This document shows, piece after piece, positions 44,728-53,489 of a stretch of DNA of 64,000 nucleotides. Each line of letters opens with the position of its first letter. Position 1 is the first letter of the stretch. The DNA comes from Brevibacillus choshinensis (GTDB taxonomy: Bacteria > Bacillota > Bacilli > Brevibacillales > Brevibacillaceae), in assembly GCF_001420695.1 (NCBI RefSeq), contig NZ_LJJB01000007.1, positions 1,065,890-1,129,889 of the forward strand. Reading direction: 5' to 3'. The notes beneath the pieces are model-generated. The model was not told where the DNA came from. It saw nothing but the letters and a program-made list of their open reading frames with translations, and did not search any database. A program made the position numbers and the translations under genes.

Positions 44728-45102
44728 ATGAGCTACGCATTTGAGTGGGTAGGTATCGATCATGTCCAATTGGCGGCACCCGCTGGTTGCGAAGAGGAAG
44801 CACGCCGATTCTTTGGAGATCTACTGGGAATGACAGAAGTGCCGAAGCCTGAGAAACTAAAAGTGCGCGGAGGTGTCTGGTTTCAATGTGGTCCACAAAT
44901 GATCCACATCGGTGTCGAGTCAGCTTTTCAGCCAGCCAAGAAAGCCCATCCAGCTTTTTTGGTTCACCAGATTGAACGTTTGATGGGCCACCTGCAGGAG
45001 AAAGGTATCTCGATCCGAATTGATGATGAAATCCCTGGATTGATCCGATTTTTTACGGAAGATCCATTCGGCAATCGACTGGAATTTATGGAGGCGAAAT
45101 AA
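44728..45102 (+). CDS. VOC/glyoxalase family protein
   Basis: A 124-aa protein of the vicinal-oxygen-chelate fold: GIDHVQLAAPAGCEEEARRF at the start and FTEDPFGNRLEFME at the end, the usual His and Glu positions. Single-domain proteins of this kind act as dimers. The ATG lies one base after the upstream stop. Placement between two methyltransferase genes suggests a shared small-molecule substrate, perhaps detoxification or a natural-product step. Confidence 0.88.
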   Translation: MSYAFEWVGIDHVQLAAPAGCEEEARRFFGDLLGMTEVPKPEKLKVRGGVWFQCGPQMIHIGVESAFQPAKKAHPAFLVHQIERLMGHLQEKGISIRIDDEIPGLIRFFTEDPFGNRLEFMEAK

Positions 45103-45103
45103 A

Positions 45104-45880
45104 ATGGGCATCGATTTTCACGCGGAAGAGAATCAGAGCTCGTACATAGGCCGAACTGCAGACGAAACCTGGCGTAAAGCCATGCGTACTATTGTCGATC
45201 CACAAGGGAAAAAAGTGATGGACATCGGATGTGGCGGAGGAATCTACTGCAAAGCCTGGGTGGAGATGGGCGCTGAATCAGTCATCGGTGCTGATTTTTC
45301 CGAGGTCATGCTAAAAGCTGCTTGGGACAATTGCCATGAGGACAGGCGAATTTCTTTTATCCGCAGAGCTGCTCACGCCACAGGACTACCAGCTGGCAGT
45401 ACGGACATTGTCTTTGCTCGTGCTTTGATCCATCATTTACCTGAGTTAGATCCTTTTTTTGAAGAAGCTTATCGTTTGCTGGCGCCGGGTGGAATCTGCA
45501 TCATTCAAGACCGAACGATGACGGATGTCCTCATGCCTGCTTCTCCTACTCATTTCCGTGGGTATTTCTTGGAACAATTTCCACAGCTTCTGGTCAAAGA
45601 GTCGAGAAGGAGACCAGAGGATGGAGTCGTTCAAGAAACGATGCAAAAAAATGGTTTTGTCCAGATTAGTGCCCGCGGGTTTTGGGAAGTGCGTCGTACG
45701 TACGATCAATGGGCGGACTTGGAAGCAGACTTGCTCGCTCGTACAGGACGTTCGATCTTGCACGAGCTCTCCGATAAGGAATTGCGGCAGCTCGTTACGC
45801 GAATCGGGGAAAAGGTTTCGGATCAACAAATAATCGAGGAACAGGACCACTGGACAATTTGGATAGGAGTAAAGGCTTGA
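45104..45880 (+). CDS. Second class I SAM-dependent methyltransferase
   Basis: A 258-aa methyltransferase distinct from the one two genes upstream. Seen: VMDIGCGGGIYCKAWVEMG SAM loop, GADFSEVML, FARALIHHLPELD and APGGICIIQDRT. The ATG is one base after the VOC gene behind GGAGGCG. The last member of the operon; no clear terminator was seen after it. Confidence 0.9.
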   Translation: MGIDFHAEENQSSYIGRTADETWRKAMRTIVDPQGKKVMDIGCGGGIYCKAWVEMGAESVIGADFSEVMLKAAWDNCHEDRRISFIRRAAHATGLPAGSTDIVFARALIHHLPELDPFFEEAYRLLAPGGICIIQDRTMTDVLMPASPTHFRGYFLEQFPQLLVKESRRRPEDGVVQETMQKNGFVQISARGFWEVRRTYDQWADLEADLLARTGRSILHELSDKELRQLVTRIGEKVSDQQIIEEQDHWTIWIGVKA

Positions 45881-45910
45881 GGCATACTAGAAAGGCAATC
45901 ATCGGTCTAA

Positions 45911-45972
45911 TTGTGAAATCGTTTGTCACAAATTTGGATATGCTTGTTTCATAATTGGCAAAGCTATATAAT
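45911..45972 (+). promoter_or_regulatory. Promoter with upstream palindrome before the DUF2759 gene
   Basis: TTGTTT (45944-45949), 17 bases, TATAAT (45967-45972). A palindrome TTGTGA / TCACAA with a 9-base spacer (45911-45931) lies just before the -35 and may be an operator. The spacing does not fit Fnr or Rex. Confidence 0.5.
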
Positions 45973-46027
45973 GGAATTGCCATTGTATTCCGGTTCGTGT
46001 CATCTTGGTAAAGGAGTTGTCGTACTT

Positions 46028-46207
46028 ATGAAAGTGATTTTGTTTGATTTCCTCATGTTTATTTTCACCTTCTTCATCGCTTGGGGCTGTATCAGTTCAT
46101 TTAAAGCGAAAAACAAGTTTGCTATCGGCTTTGGCGTCGTATCCTTGGTGGTATTCCTTTTTGCCGATGGTCTGATCATTTACTACGCAACGAAAGCGGC
46201 AGCGTAG
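46028..46207 (+). CDS. Small DUF2759-like membrane protein
   Basis: A 59-aa protein with two membrane helices joined by a short basic loop (SFKAKNKFAIGFG), which is the pattern of DUF2759 (YqgW-like). The ATG at 46028 follows AAGGAG by 11 bases. It has its own promoter and terminator. Function unknown. Confidence 0.75.
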   Translation: MKVILFDFLMFIFTFFIAWGCISSFKAKNKFAIGFGVVSLVVFLFADGLIIYYATKAAA

Positions 46208-46233
46208 TACATATGTAACTTGAGTGTCTGAAG

Positions 46234-46264
46234 AGAGGTTGCGTACTTTACGCAGCCTCTTTTT
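46234..46264 (+). terminator. Terminator of the DUF2759 gene
   Basis: A 12-bp stem with one G-U pair (46234-46245 with 46249-46260), followed by T. Confidence 0.9.
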
Positions 46265-46323
46265 CGTATTCTGGCGCATGTCGCGAGGAAATTTTTAGCA
46301 TACTAATGGCGGAGGTGGAACAG

Positions 46324-47490
46324 GTGATCAAGCGAAAAAAACCTGATGTCTTTTCGTGTACAGCAGTCATCATGGCGGATCGCAAGACCAAACAACTGTG
46401 CAAAAAACTCCACTCCGACCACATCGCACTCATTGATCATGCAGATGTCGATGAAATGGCCGCCAGATCTTTGCTGGAAGCGGGTGTACAGGTCGTCATC
46501 AACTTGTCTTCCTACATGACGGGACATTATCCGGCAGAAGGAGCTCGCAGACTTTTGATGGACGGAATTAGCCTGTATGAAGTACCTGCCAACCTGTATG
46601 ATGCACAATTCATAGAACGACTAAATGGTTGCCTGGCGTCGATTGAAGACAATCAGTTGACAGTATACACCAAGCAGGGAGACAAACAACTCATTCCTTT
46701 GCAGATCGTTACGGCGGAATATATTCAAGCGAAGTGGCAGGAGGCAAATGACTCGCTTGATGAGACGCTCTCTCGCTTTATCGACAATACTCTTCAGTAT
46801 GCTAGTCGGGAAAAGGATCTTTTCCTAAAGCCGTTGTATCCACTATCATTGCGCACGAAAATGGATAATCGGCATGTCGTGGTAGTCGTCCGCGGGAAGC
46901 ATTACCGGGAGGATCTGCAGACGCTTCATGCTTACATACGTGAGTATCGCCCGGTGTTGATTGGGGTGGATGGCGGTGCAGATGCATTGATGCATGCCGG
47001 GTACATCCCAGATTTGATTGTGGGAGACATGGACAGTGTTTCCGACAAAGCCCTGCAATGCGGAGCGGAGATTGTTGTTCATGCATTTGCGAATGGTCGT
47101 GCGCCCGGACAAGTTCGAATGAATCACCTAGGGGTGTCCTATCACTTGCTGCCGGCACCGGGTACAAGTGAAGATGTGGCGATGCTCTTGGCTTACGAGG
47201 AGAACGCACAGCTGATCGTAACGATCGGAACGCATACGAATATGATCGATTTTCTAGAAAAAGGGCGCAAAGGAATGGCGAGCACGCTTTTGGTCCGAAC
47301 CAAGATCGGGACGAAGTTGATCGATGCCAAGGGAGTCAATCAGCTTTATCAGCCGAGGTGGTCGTGGAAACTATGGGGGTGGTGCTTGGCAGCCATGCTG
47401 ACACCCATCGGAGCAGCACTCGTGATCAATCCGGTAGCCCGTCACGCTGCGCAAATGCTCTGGACACAATGGCGCATTTGGGCATTTTAG
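46324..47490 (+). CDS. steA: SteA-like putative cytokinetic ring protein
   Basis: A 388-aa protein of the SteA family, first described in Corynebacterium with partner SteB at the division ring. Seen: a regulatory-like N-terminal part (1-170), a thiamine-pyrophosphokinase-like domain with IGVDGGADALMHAGYIPDLI, then VGDMDSVSD, and a C-terminal membrane helix (WKLWGWCLAAMLTPIGAALV). The kinase-like motif is intact, so nucleotide binding is plausible. The GTG at 46324 lies after GGAGGTGG; the in-frame ATG at 46306 has no site. It heads a four-gene overlapping operon with steB-like, GT2 and MraY-like genes. A division role in Firmicutes is inference. Confidence 0.85.
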   Translation: MIKRKKPDVFSCTAVIMADRKTKQLCKKLHSDHIALIDHADVDEMAARSLLEAGVQVVINLSSYMTGHYPAEGARRLLMDGISLYEVPANLYDAQFIERLNGCLASIEDNQLTVYTKQGDKQLIPLQIVTAEYIQAKWQEANDSLDETLSRFIDNTLQYASREKDLFLKPLYPLSLRTKMDNRHVVVVVRGKHYREDLQTLHAYIREYRPVLIGVDGGADALMHAGYIPDLIVGDMDSVSDKALQCGAEIVVHAFANGRAPGQVRMNHLGVSYHLLPAPGTSEDVAMLLAYEENAQLIVTIGTHTNMIDFLEKGRKGMASTLLVRTKIGTKLIDAKGVNQLYQPRWSWKLWGWCLAAMLTPIGAALVINPVARHAAQMLWTQWRIWAF

Positions 47491-47501
47491 GAGGCGGCTG
47501 T

Positions 47502-48059
47502 ATGATTCACTTTCGATATCACCTGCTATCACTCACGGCTGTCTTCTTTGCATTGGGTGTTGGGATTCTTCTTGGAGGAATGGCTGGGCATTCCTGGTTT
47601 ACAGTGGGAGAGCAGGAAGTCCTCGCGAAGATGGAGGCCAAATACGATCGAGCTCTAAAAAGCAATAATGAGCTCAAGCAACAGATGAACCGTTTGCTCA
47701 TGGAAGTGGAGCGCAGCAATGAAGAAGTCATTCACCTCATGGCGATGCGTTATTCTCACGATTTGTCAGGCAGTAAGGTGTTTGTCTGGAACCAGCCCGA
47801 TCTAAAGCTGGCACCTATCAAACAGCTACTACAATCCGTAGGAGTCGATGTACTGCCTTATCAGGAAGGTGCTACGGTAGAAAATGGTCTACTTCTTGTG
47901 TTTGCCCATGAGGAGCCAGAGTGGGTATCAGGATTGCCTGCACCGCGTCGCTGGCTGCGGATCGAACAAGTGCCTGACTCACCTGCAAAACAGTGGGCGC
48001 TACTGGACAAAGTACAAAAATTGTTGACCGAAATGAGGTTGGAACATGAAAAAAGTTAG
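47502..48059 (+). CDS. SteB/MctB-like membrane protein
   Basis: A 185-aa protein: one N-terminal helix (RYHLLSLTAVFFALGVGILL), a coiled coil (about 40-85), and a small outer domain with AVEN-like repeats lost. The start matches the copper transporter MctB (Rv1698)/SteB family, whose gene follows steA in actinobacteria. It is shorter than the actinobacterial proteins of about 310 aa. GGAGGCGG precedes the ATG, and the 3' end overlaps the GT gene by 14 bases. The name reflects family, not shown copper transport. Confidence 0.82.
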   Translation: MIHFRYHLLSLTAVFFALGVGILLGGMAGHSWFTVGEQEVLAKMEAKYDRALKSNNELKQQMNRLLMEVERSNEEVIHLMAMRYSHDLSGSKVFVWNQPDLKLAPIKQLLQSVGVDVLPYQEGATVENGLLLVFAHEEPEWVSGLPAPRRWLRIEQVPDSPAKQWALLDKVQKLLTEMRLEHEKS

Positions 48060-48741
48060 CGTGGTCATTCCAGCCTACAATGAAGTTGATGCAATTGGTG
48101 CTACACTTCGTGCCATCCGGGAACGATTTTTCTGTCAGGAGTTGATCGTTGTAGATGATGGCAGTGTAGACGGGACGGGTGAACTGGCGAAAAAATGGGC
48201 GGATCTCGTCGTTCAATTTCCTGTGAATCGTGGGAAGGGAACTGCTTTGCAGACAGGCTGGCAGCTCGCAAAAGGTGACGTCGTGATGCTCCTCGATGGA
48301 GATCTTCGCGAAAGTGCAGCGGAGGCAGCTCATTTACTTTCCCCAGTCCTGGATGGAGCGTGTGATATGGCGGTGGCTGTGCTGCCTCCACCTCGGACAA
48401 AAGCAGGGATGGGTTTGGCAAAAGGACTGGCGCACCACGGAATCCGAATGCTGACAGGGTTTGAGACCGCAGCTCCGTTATCTGGACAGCGAGCAATGCG
48501 TCGCGAAATTTTGCAGCAGATGGGCAAGCTCGACAAAGGCTTTGGGGTAGAGGTAGGGTTGACTGTCGATGCACTGCGGGCAGGGTATCGCGTGATGGAA
48601 GTTCCCGTATTGTTTTCACACCGAGAGACCGGAAATGATTGGTCCGGATATTGCCATAGGGGGAAAGAATTCGTTGCGATCAGCCGAACGCTTTGTCGCA
48701 AATGGTGGGAGGGACACAGATGGAGTCGCAATGGCTTGTAG
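48046..48741 (+). CDS. GT2 family glycosyltransferase
   Basis: A 231-aa GT-A fold enzyme of the dolichol-phosphate-sugar-synthase-like type: VSVVIPAYNEVDAIGATLRA, VVDDGSVDGTGELA, NRGKGTALQTGW, LLDGDLRESAAEA and GFGVEVGLTVDALRAG. No membrane helix. The ATG lies inside the end of the steB-like gene, indicating coupling. The acceptor is perhaps a polyprenyl phosphate handled by the next gene; this is inference from the operon. Confidence 0.88.
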   Translation: MKKVSVVIPAYNEVDAIGATLRAIRERFFCQELIVVDDGSVDGTGELAKKWADLVVQFPVNRGKGTALQTGWQLAKGDVVMLLDGDLRESAAEAAHLLSPVLDGACDMAVAVLPPPRTKAGMGLAKGLAHHGIRMLTGFETAAPLSGQRAMRREILQQMGKLDKGFGVEVGLTVDALRAGYRVMEVPVLFSHRETGNDWSGYCHRGKEFVAISRTLCRKWWEGHRWSRNGL

Positions 48742-49607
48742 CATCAGCGATCGGGCTGGGAATCCCCGTGTTGGTGCATCGTTCTCTTCTTTCATTTGTC
48801 CTGAATAAATTGCGCGAACGCGGGATGCATCGGGTTAACTACCGTGGGATCGAAGTCATGACGGCGGGAGGAGTTATGCTCGTCAGTTCCTCTATCCTGG
48901 CTTTGCTCGGGATGCTTGTCTATGTTGGAGCAATGACGAAAGAGATTTCCGCGTGGAAGGAAGGGATTCTACTCGGGGCGGGCATGATTGCTGTTGCTTT
49001 TTGGGGATGGCAGGACGATTGCGTCACAGATCAGCAGACCAAAGGCTTTCGCGGTCATTTTGGGACGCTGTGGAGGGAGGGAAGAATGACCAGTGGCATG
49101 TGGAAAGTGTGGGGAGGAGGTAGTACCGCAGTCGTCATAGCACTGGCGCTGGGGCCTGCCTCTTTGTGGACGTGGATCATTGCGGCGAGTTTGTTGGCGA
49201 TCTCACCGAATGTACTCAATTTATTTGATTTACGTCCGGCGCGTGCTATGAAAGTGTTTTGGCTGCTCTTGGTCATAGCCATGGTAATCGGATATTACTC
49301 ACAAGGATTGGAGAGCAGTTACAGGCACGGAATCTGGCAGCTACCTGTTATGATGTCGACGTGCTTGTTTTTCCGTCACGATGCCGGAGGGCGTATCATG
49401 CTGGGAGATACGGGAGCCAATGCGCTAGGATTTTGTGTGGGATATCTGTTCGTTCTCGGAACACCAGTGATCGCGCAGGCGGTTATTTTGCTCCTGTTCA
49501 TCGGTTTGCACATTTTAGCCGAATTCATTTCTATAACCGCGCTAATTGAACGGTTCCGTTGGTTGGAGCGCATCGACAGATGGGGTAGATCAGCAGAGCT
49601 CGAATAG
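48720..49607 (+). CDS. MraY/WecA-superfamily membrane glycosyl-1-phosphate transferase-like protein
   Basis: A 295-aa protein with about nine membrane helices. Motifs at the expected places for this superfamily: WGWQDDCVTD (Asp-Asp), NLFDLRPARA in place of the NxxDGxDG loop, MLGDTGANALGF (Asp nucleophile-like region), and a late HILAE. It is a divergent relative of MraY, which makes lipid I, and of WecA/TagO. The NLFDLRPGRA-type variant marks a subgroup with unknown substrate. The ATG overlaps the GT gene by 22 bases behind GGGAGGG. Confidence 0.78.
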   Translation: MESQWLVASAIGLGIPVLVHRSLLSFVLNKLRERGMHRVNYRGIEVMTAGGVMLVSSSILALLGMLVYVGAMTKEISAWKEGILLGAGMIAVAFWGWQDDCVTDQQTKGFRGHFGTLWREGRMTSGMWKVWGGGSTAVVIALALGPASLWTWIIAASLLAISPNVLNLFDLRPARAMKVFWLLLVIAMVIGYYSQGLESSYRHGIWQLPVMMSTCLFFRHDAGGRIMLGDTGANALGFCVGYLFVLGTPVIAQAVILLLFIGLHILAEFISITALIERFRWLERIDRWGRSAELE

Positions 49608-49611
49608 AAGA

Positions 49612-49634
49612 ACCAGGCTGACATCCTGCCTGGT
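49612..49634. terminator. Hairpin between the MraY-like and DUF2627 genes
   Basis: ACCAGGC pairs with GCCTGGT around a 9-base loop, between convergent stops. The tail is only mildly T-rich on either strand. Confidence 0.5.
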
Positions 49635-49895
49635 CTACTCGTCTTCGTCTGGCTCCGGGATCATGAAGCGTGGTTGTACCCGATTTTTTTTTCGTTCATG
49701 GTGCAAAATGAACCCAGCGATAAACAGAACGGGGATGGCAAAGCACAGAACGCCCATAATGAGCTTTCCCCATAAAAAGCCAACTTCAGAGGAAACGGAA
49801 TAAAAGAACGCATCTCGGATCAGTTTGATTCCGTACATGGCGATTGCAGCCGGAATCACCATGATCAGAAGTGCGATCACTTTCTGAACGATCAA
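49635..49895 (-). CDS. yqzF: DUF2627 small membrane protein YqzF
   Basis: An 86-aa protein with two helices: KVIALLIMVIPAAIAMYGI and a second near 45-65, then HHERKKNRVQPRF. It matches YqzF, which also neighbours bkdR in B. subtilis. The start is a TTG at 49895, 9 bases after AAAGGTG; an open frame continues upstream but only this start fits the family. Divergent from bkdR with 172 bases between. Function unknown. Confidence 0.85.
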   Translation of the reverse strand: MIVQKVIALLIMVIPAAIAMYGIKLIRDAFFYSVSSEVGFLWGKLIMGVLCFAIPVLFIAGFILHHERKKNRVQPRFMIPEPDEDE

Positions 49896-50067
49896 GGGTG
49901 TTTCACACCTTTCTATCTCATCCCATTCATCATAGCGAATGCAATCCAGCTTGTCCATAAGTGACCTGCACACGAGCGAGCGCACGCTAGGCAACTACGC
50001 CTGTCCAACCCTGAACCATTGGAGTACAATGGTAACGAGTATGATTGTTAAAAGTGAGGGGGCACAC

Positions 50068-52134
50068 ATGCACAAGCTGCTCATCGTTGGTGCCGGACGT
50101 GGTGGAACTGCACTCCTGCGTATGTTGAATCAAATGGAACGCATCGAGATCGTTGCCGTCGTCGACCATCGACCTGACGCCCCAGGTCTCGAGCTGGCAC
50201 GCTCCTTTGGTATTAAGACGGATATCGATTACCGCCCTTATCTGAATGTCGATCTCGACGTCATCCTGGAAGCGACTGGGGATTTGGGTGAGTACAAGCA
50301 TCTGCGCCATCTCAAGCAGGACAAGACTGTGCTTATCCCGGGTACTTTTACCCGCATCGTGATGAAGCTGATACGAGAAAGAGACAAGCTGATCGCTGTC
50401 ATGATGCAAAGCGGACGGGAAAGAGAAACGATGCTTGATTCCACGCATGATGCGATCATCGGAGTGAATCGGCAAGGGATCATCACACTGTTTAACAAGG
50501 CAGCAGAGCGTTTGATGGGCATCGAAGCAAGCGAAGTGTTGGATACAAAAGTAACGGAACGTATACCCAACACTCGGTTACATATCGTATTAGAGACAGG
50601 CTCTCCAGAATTGAATCAAGAGCAGATATTGCCCAATCAGACACGTATTATTACAAACCGCGTCCCCGTGCGAAATGAGCGGGGAGAAGTAGTAGGTGCT
50701 GTCGCGATCTTTCGGGACATAACTGAAATTATGGCACTCGCGGAAGAAGTAACGGATTTAAAAGAGCTGCAAAGCATGCTTCAAGCCATCATCGACTCAT
50801 CGGATGAAGCGATTTCGGTGGTAGACAAGAACGGGAACGGCTTGTTGATCAATCCTGCATATACGAGGCTCACAGGTCTATCCCCCGACGACATTATCGG
50901 AAAGCCTGCCACCGTTGATATTTCCGAAGGCGAAAGCATGCATATGCAAGTATTAAAAACGAAGAAGCCTGTCCGCGGTGTGCCAATGAAGCTCGGACCT
51001 AAACGGAAGGACGTCGTCGTAAATGTAGCGCCGGTCATGGTTGATGGTGAACTAAAGGGGAGCGTCGGAGTCATTCACGATGTGTCCGAGTTCAAGCGCT
51101 TGACCGAAGAGCTGGAAAAAGCACGCCGCATTATTCGCACGCTGGAGGCGAAATATAGCTTTGCAGACATTATTGGGTATAGCGAGCCTATGCGTGCGGC
51201 GATTGAGCAAGCCCAAAAAGCAGCTTTGACACCGGCGACAGTTTTGCTGAGGGGAGAGTCGGGTACAGGGAAGGAACTGTTTGCCCACGCGATCCACAAT
51301 GCGAGCGAACGCAAATACAATCAGTTTATCCGCGTCAATTGCGCTGCTATTTCGGAGAGCTTGCTGGAGAGCGAGCTTTTTGGCTACGAAGAAGGAGCGT
51401 TTACCGGGGCCCGCAGGGGAGGCAAGCGTGGACTCTTTGAAGAAGCGAGCGGCGGTACTATCTTTTTGGACGAAATTGGTGAGCTTTCTATGAGCATGCA
51501 AGTCATGCTTCTTCGTGTCTTGCAAGAACGGGAAGTCGTTCGTGTCGGCGGTACCAAACCGATCGCGATCGATGTGCGAGTCATCACTGCGACACATGTG
51601 AATTTGGAATCTGCGATCAGCGCTGGGAAGTTTCGTGAGGACCTGTACTACCGCCTCCATGTCGTTCCCATTCAAATTCCTCCGCTCAGACAGCGTTTGG
51701 AGGATATCAAACCGTTATCGATGCACCTCTTACGGAAGTACAACCTGGAATATGGGCGAAACGTCGAAGAAATTGACGAGCAGGCACTGCAGCTTCTGCT
51801 TTCCTATCATTGGCCAGGAAACGTACGGGAGCTGGAAAATGTGCTGGGTAGAGCGATGATCCATATGCGGATAAATGAACGCATCATCTTGCCAGAGTAT
51901 TTGCCACCCTTGGATCGCAGGCTCGCTGCAACAGGGACCGATACACGGACCAGCACGAGTTCCACGGGTAAAACCTTGAAGGAAGCCGTAGAAGAAGCCG
52001 AACGCCAGCATATATTGCAGGAGCTCTCGGCGGCTGGTGGTAATCGGACCTTGGCAGCAAAACGCTTGGACATCTCTATTCGCAGTCTTTACTACAAGCT
52101 GGAGAAGCTAGGGATGATGGAAGATCATAGCTAA
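50068..52134 (+). CDS. bkdR: Sigma-54 activator BkdR with Rossmann, double PAS, AAA+ and Fis domains
   Basis: Enhancer-binding activator of the keto-acid operon. In 688 aa: a Rossmann-like domain (LLIVGAGRGGTALLRML, 1-115), two PAS domains (about 115-235 and 245-350), an AAA+ domain with Walker A GESGTGKE, ELFGYEEGAFTGA for sigma-54 contact, GGTIFLDEIGEL Walker B, and the C-terminal Fis helix-turn-helix (NRTLAAKRLDISIRSLYYKL). The ATG follows GAGGGGG. Immediately downstream lie the activating repeats and the -24/-12 promoter of its target operon. The first domain could sense a nucleotide or redox state; in B. subtilis BkdR responds to branched amino acids. Confidence 0.94.
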   Translation: MHKLLIVGAGRGGTALLRMLNQMERIEIVAVVDHRPDAPGLELARSFGIKTDIDYRPYLNVDLDVILEATGDLGEYKHLRHLKQDKTVLIPGTFTRIVMKLIRERDKLIAVMMQSGRERETMLDSTHDAIIGVNRQGIITLFNKAAERLMGIEASEVLDTKVTERIPNTRLHIVLETGSPELNQEQILPNQTRIITNRVPVRNERGEVVGAVAIFRDITEIMALAEEVTDLKELQSMLQAIIDSSDEAISVVDKNGNGLLINPAYTRLTGLSPDDIIGKPATVDISEGESMHMQVLKTKKPVRGVPMKLGPKRKDVVVNVAPVMVDGELKGSVGVIHDVSEFKRLTEELEKARRIIRTLEAKYSFADIIGYSEPMRAAIEQAQKAALTPATVLLRGESGTGKELFAHAIHNASERKYNQFIRVNCAAISESLLESELFGYEEGAFTGARRGGKRGLFEEASGGTIFLDEIGELSMSMQVMLLRVLQEREVVRVGGTKPIAIDVRVITATHVNLESAISAGKFREDLYYRLHVVPIQIPPLRQRLEDIKPLSMHLLRKYNLEYGRNVEEIDEQALQLLLSYHWPGNVRELENVLGRAMIHMRINERIILPEYLPPLDRRLAATGTDTRTSTSSTGKTLKEAVEEAERQHILQELSAAGGNRTLAAKRLDISIRSLYYKLEKLGMMEDHS

Positions 52135-52154
52135 TTGGACGTATGTGCAATTTT

Positions 52155-52196
52155 TTGCATGCATCCTTTTGCGCAAGCATGCAAGAAATTGCATGC
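52155..52196 (+). promoter_or_regulatory. Upstream activating repeats for BkdR
   Basis: TTGCATGC at 52155-52162 and 52189-52196, its reverse complement GCATGCAA at 52177-52184, and TTGCGCAA at 52169-52176. The cluster lies about 65-105 bases before the -24/-12 promoter, the usual place for a sigma-54 enhancer. Confidence 0.7.
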
Positions 52197-52260
52197 TTAA
52201 CGATGGACAAAACGATCCATAACCAGCTAAATAAAGCGCTTTCAAAACAAGTGCAGTGAT

Positions 52261-52276
52261 TGGCACGACTTTTGCA
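52261..52276 (+). promoter_or_regulatory. Sigma-54 (-24/-12) promoter of the bkd operon
   Basis: TGGCAC (52261-52266), five bases, TTGCA (52272-52276) is a perfect match to TGGCAC-N5-TTGCw. Confidence 0.92.
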
Positions 52277-52372
52277 TTAAGCTCATGACGGGGGAATAAT
52301 CCAGATGGAGCCCATGTTCAACATCTAGGAGCAACCATGCGAACAACGATTGATACTAGGGAGGTCTCTTCA

Positions 52373-53464
52373 GTGAACATCTTTGACTACATGCAAAAGT
52401 ACGATTACGAGCAATTGGTATTTTGTCAGGACGAAAATTCCGGTTTGAAAGCCATTATATGCATTCATGATACGACAATTGGTCCGGCACTCGGTGGTAC
52501 ACGGATGTGGCCGTACAAAACAGAAGAAGAAGCAATCATTGACGTACTGCGCCTCGGACGTGGTATGACTTACAAAAACGCAGCAGCTGGACTGAATATC
52601 GGTGGAGGAAAAGCCGTTATCATCGGCGATCCACGTCAGCACAAGAGTGAAGAGCTGTTCCGTGCGTTTGGCCGTTACATCCAAGGCTTGAATGGCCGTT
52701 ACATCACAGCGGAAGACGTAGGAACAACAGTTGCTGATATGGATATGATCCACTTGGAAACGGATTATGTGACAGGGGTATCCCCTGCGTTTGGATCCAG
52801 CGGTAATCCATCCCCTGTGACTGCATACGGTGTATATCGCGGTATGAAAGCAGCAGCCAAGCTTGCTTACGGAAATGACGATCTTACAGGACGTGTAGTA
52901 GCTGTACAAGGTGTAGGAAATGTGGCTTACAATCTTTGCCGCCACCTGCATGAAGAGGGTGCACACCTGATCGTCACCGACATTAACGAAGAAAACGTGA
53001 ATCGCGCGGTGAATGATTTTGGCGCCAAAGCAGTTGGCGTAAATGAAATCTTCGGCGTAGATTGTGATATCTTCTCTCCTTGCGCGTTGGGTGCCATCAT
53101 CAATGACGACACGATCCCACTGTTTAAGGCAAAAGTGATCGCGGGTGCTGCAAACAACCAGCTGAAAGAAGACAGACACGGTGACCAGATCCATGGAATG
53201 GGTATCATCTACGCACCAGACTATGTCATCAATGCGGGTGGCGTTATCAACGTAGCTGACGAACTACAAGGCTACAACCGCGAGCGCGCACTGAAAAAGG
53301 TCGAGACGATCTATGACAATATCGTAAAAGTATTCGAGATCGCAGAGCGTGACGGAATGGCTTCCTATCAGGCAGCAGACCGCATGGCAGAAGAACGGAT
53401 TGCCAGCGTTGCCAAATCGCGTAATACTTTTCTGCAAAACGGCAAGACTGTTTACCATCGCTAA
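52373..53464 (+). CDS. bcd: Leucine dehydrogenase
   Basis: NAD-dependent oxidative deamination of leucine, valine and isoleucine to keto acids that feed the BKD complex. The 363-aa length is standard. Seen: GGTRMWPY and [11 protein letters not shown] with the catalytic Lys, TAEDVGTT, and [13 protein letters not shown] for NAD. The GTG at 52373 lies 8 bases after GGGAGG and gives MNIFDYM, the usual start; the ATG at 52337 is not used. First gene of the sigma-54 operon. Confidence 0.95.
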   Translation: MNIFDYMQKYDYEQLVFCQDENSGLKAIICIHDTTIGPALGGTRMWPYKTEEEAIIDVLRLGRGMTYKNAAAGLNIGGGKAVIIGDPRQHKSEELFRAFGRYIQGLNGRYITAEDVGTTVADMDMIHLETDYVTGVSPAFGSSGNPSPVTAYGVYRGMKAAAKLAYGNDDLTGRVVAVQGVGNVAYNLCRHLHEEGAHLIVTDINEENVNRAVNDFGAKAVGVNEIFGVDCDIFSPCALGAIINDDTIPLFKAKVIAGAANNQLKEDRHGDQIHGMGIIYAPDYVINAGGVINVADELQGYNRERALKKVETIYDNIVKVFEIAERDGMASYQAADRMAEERIASVAKSRNTFLQNGKTVYHR

Positions 53465-53489
53465 TTTTCTCTAATCAGTAGCTTCCTCT

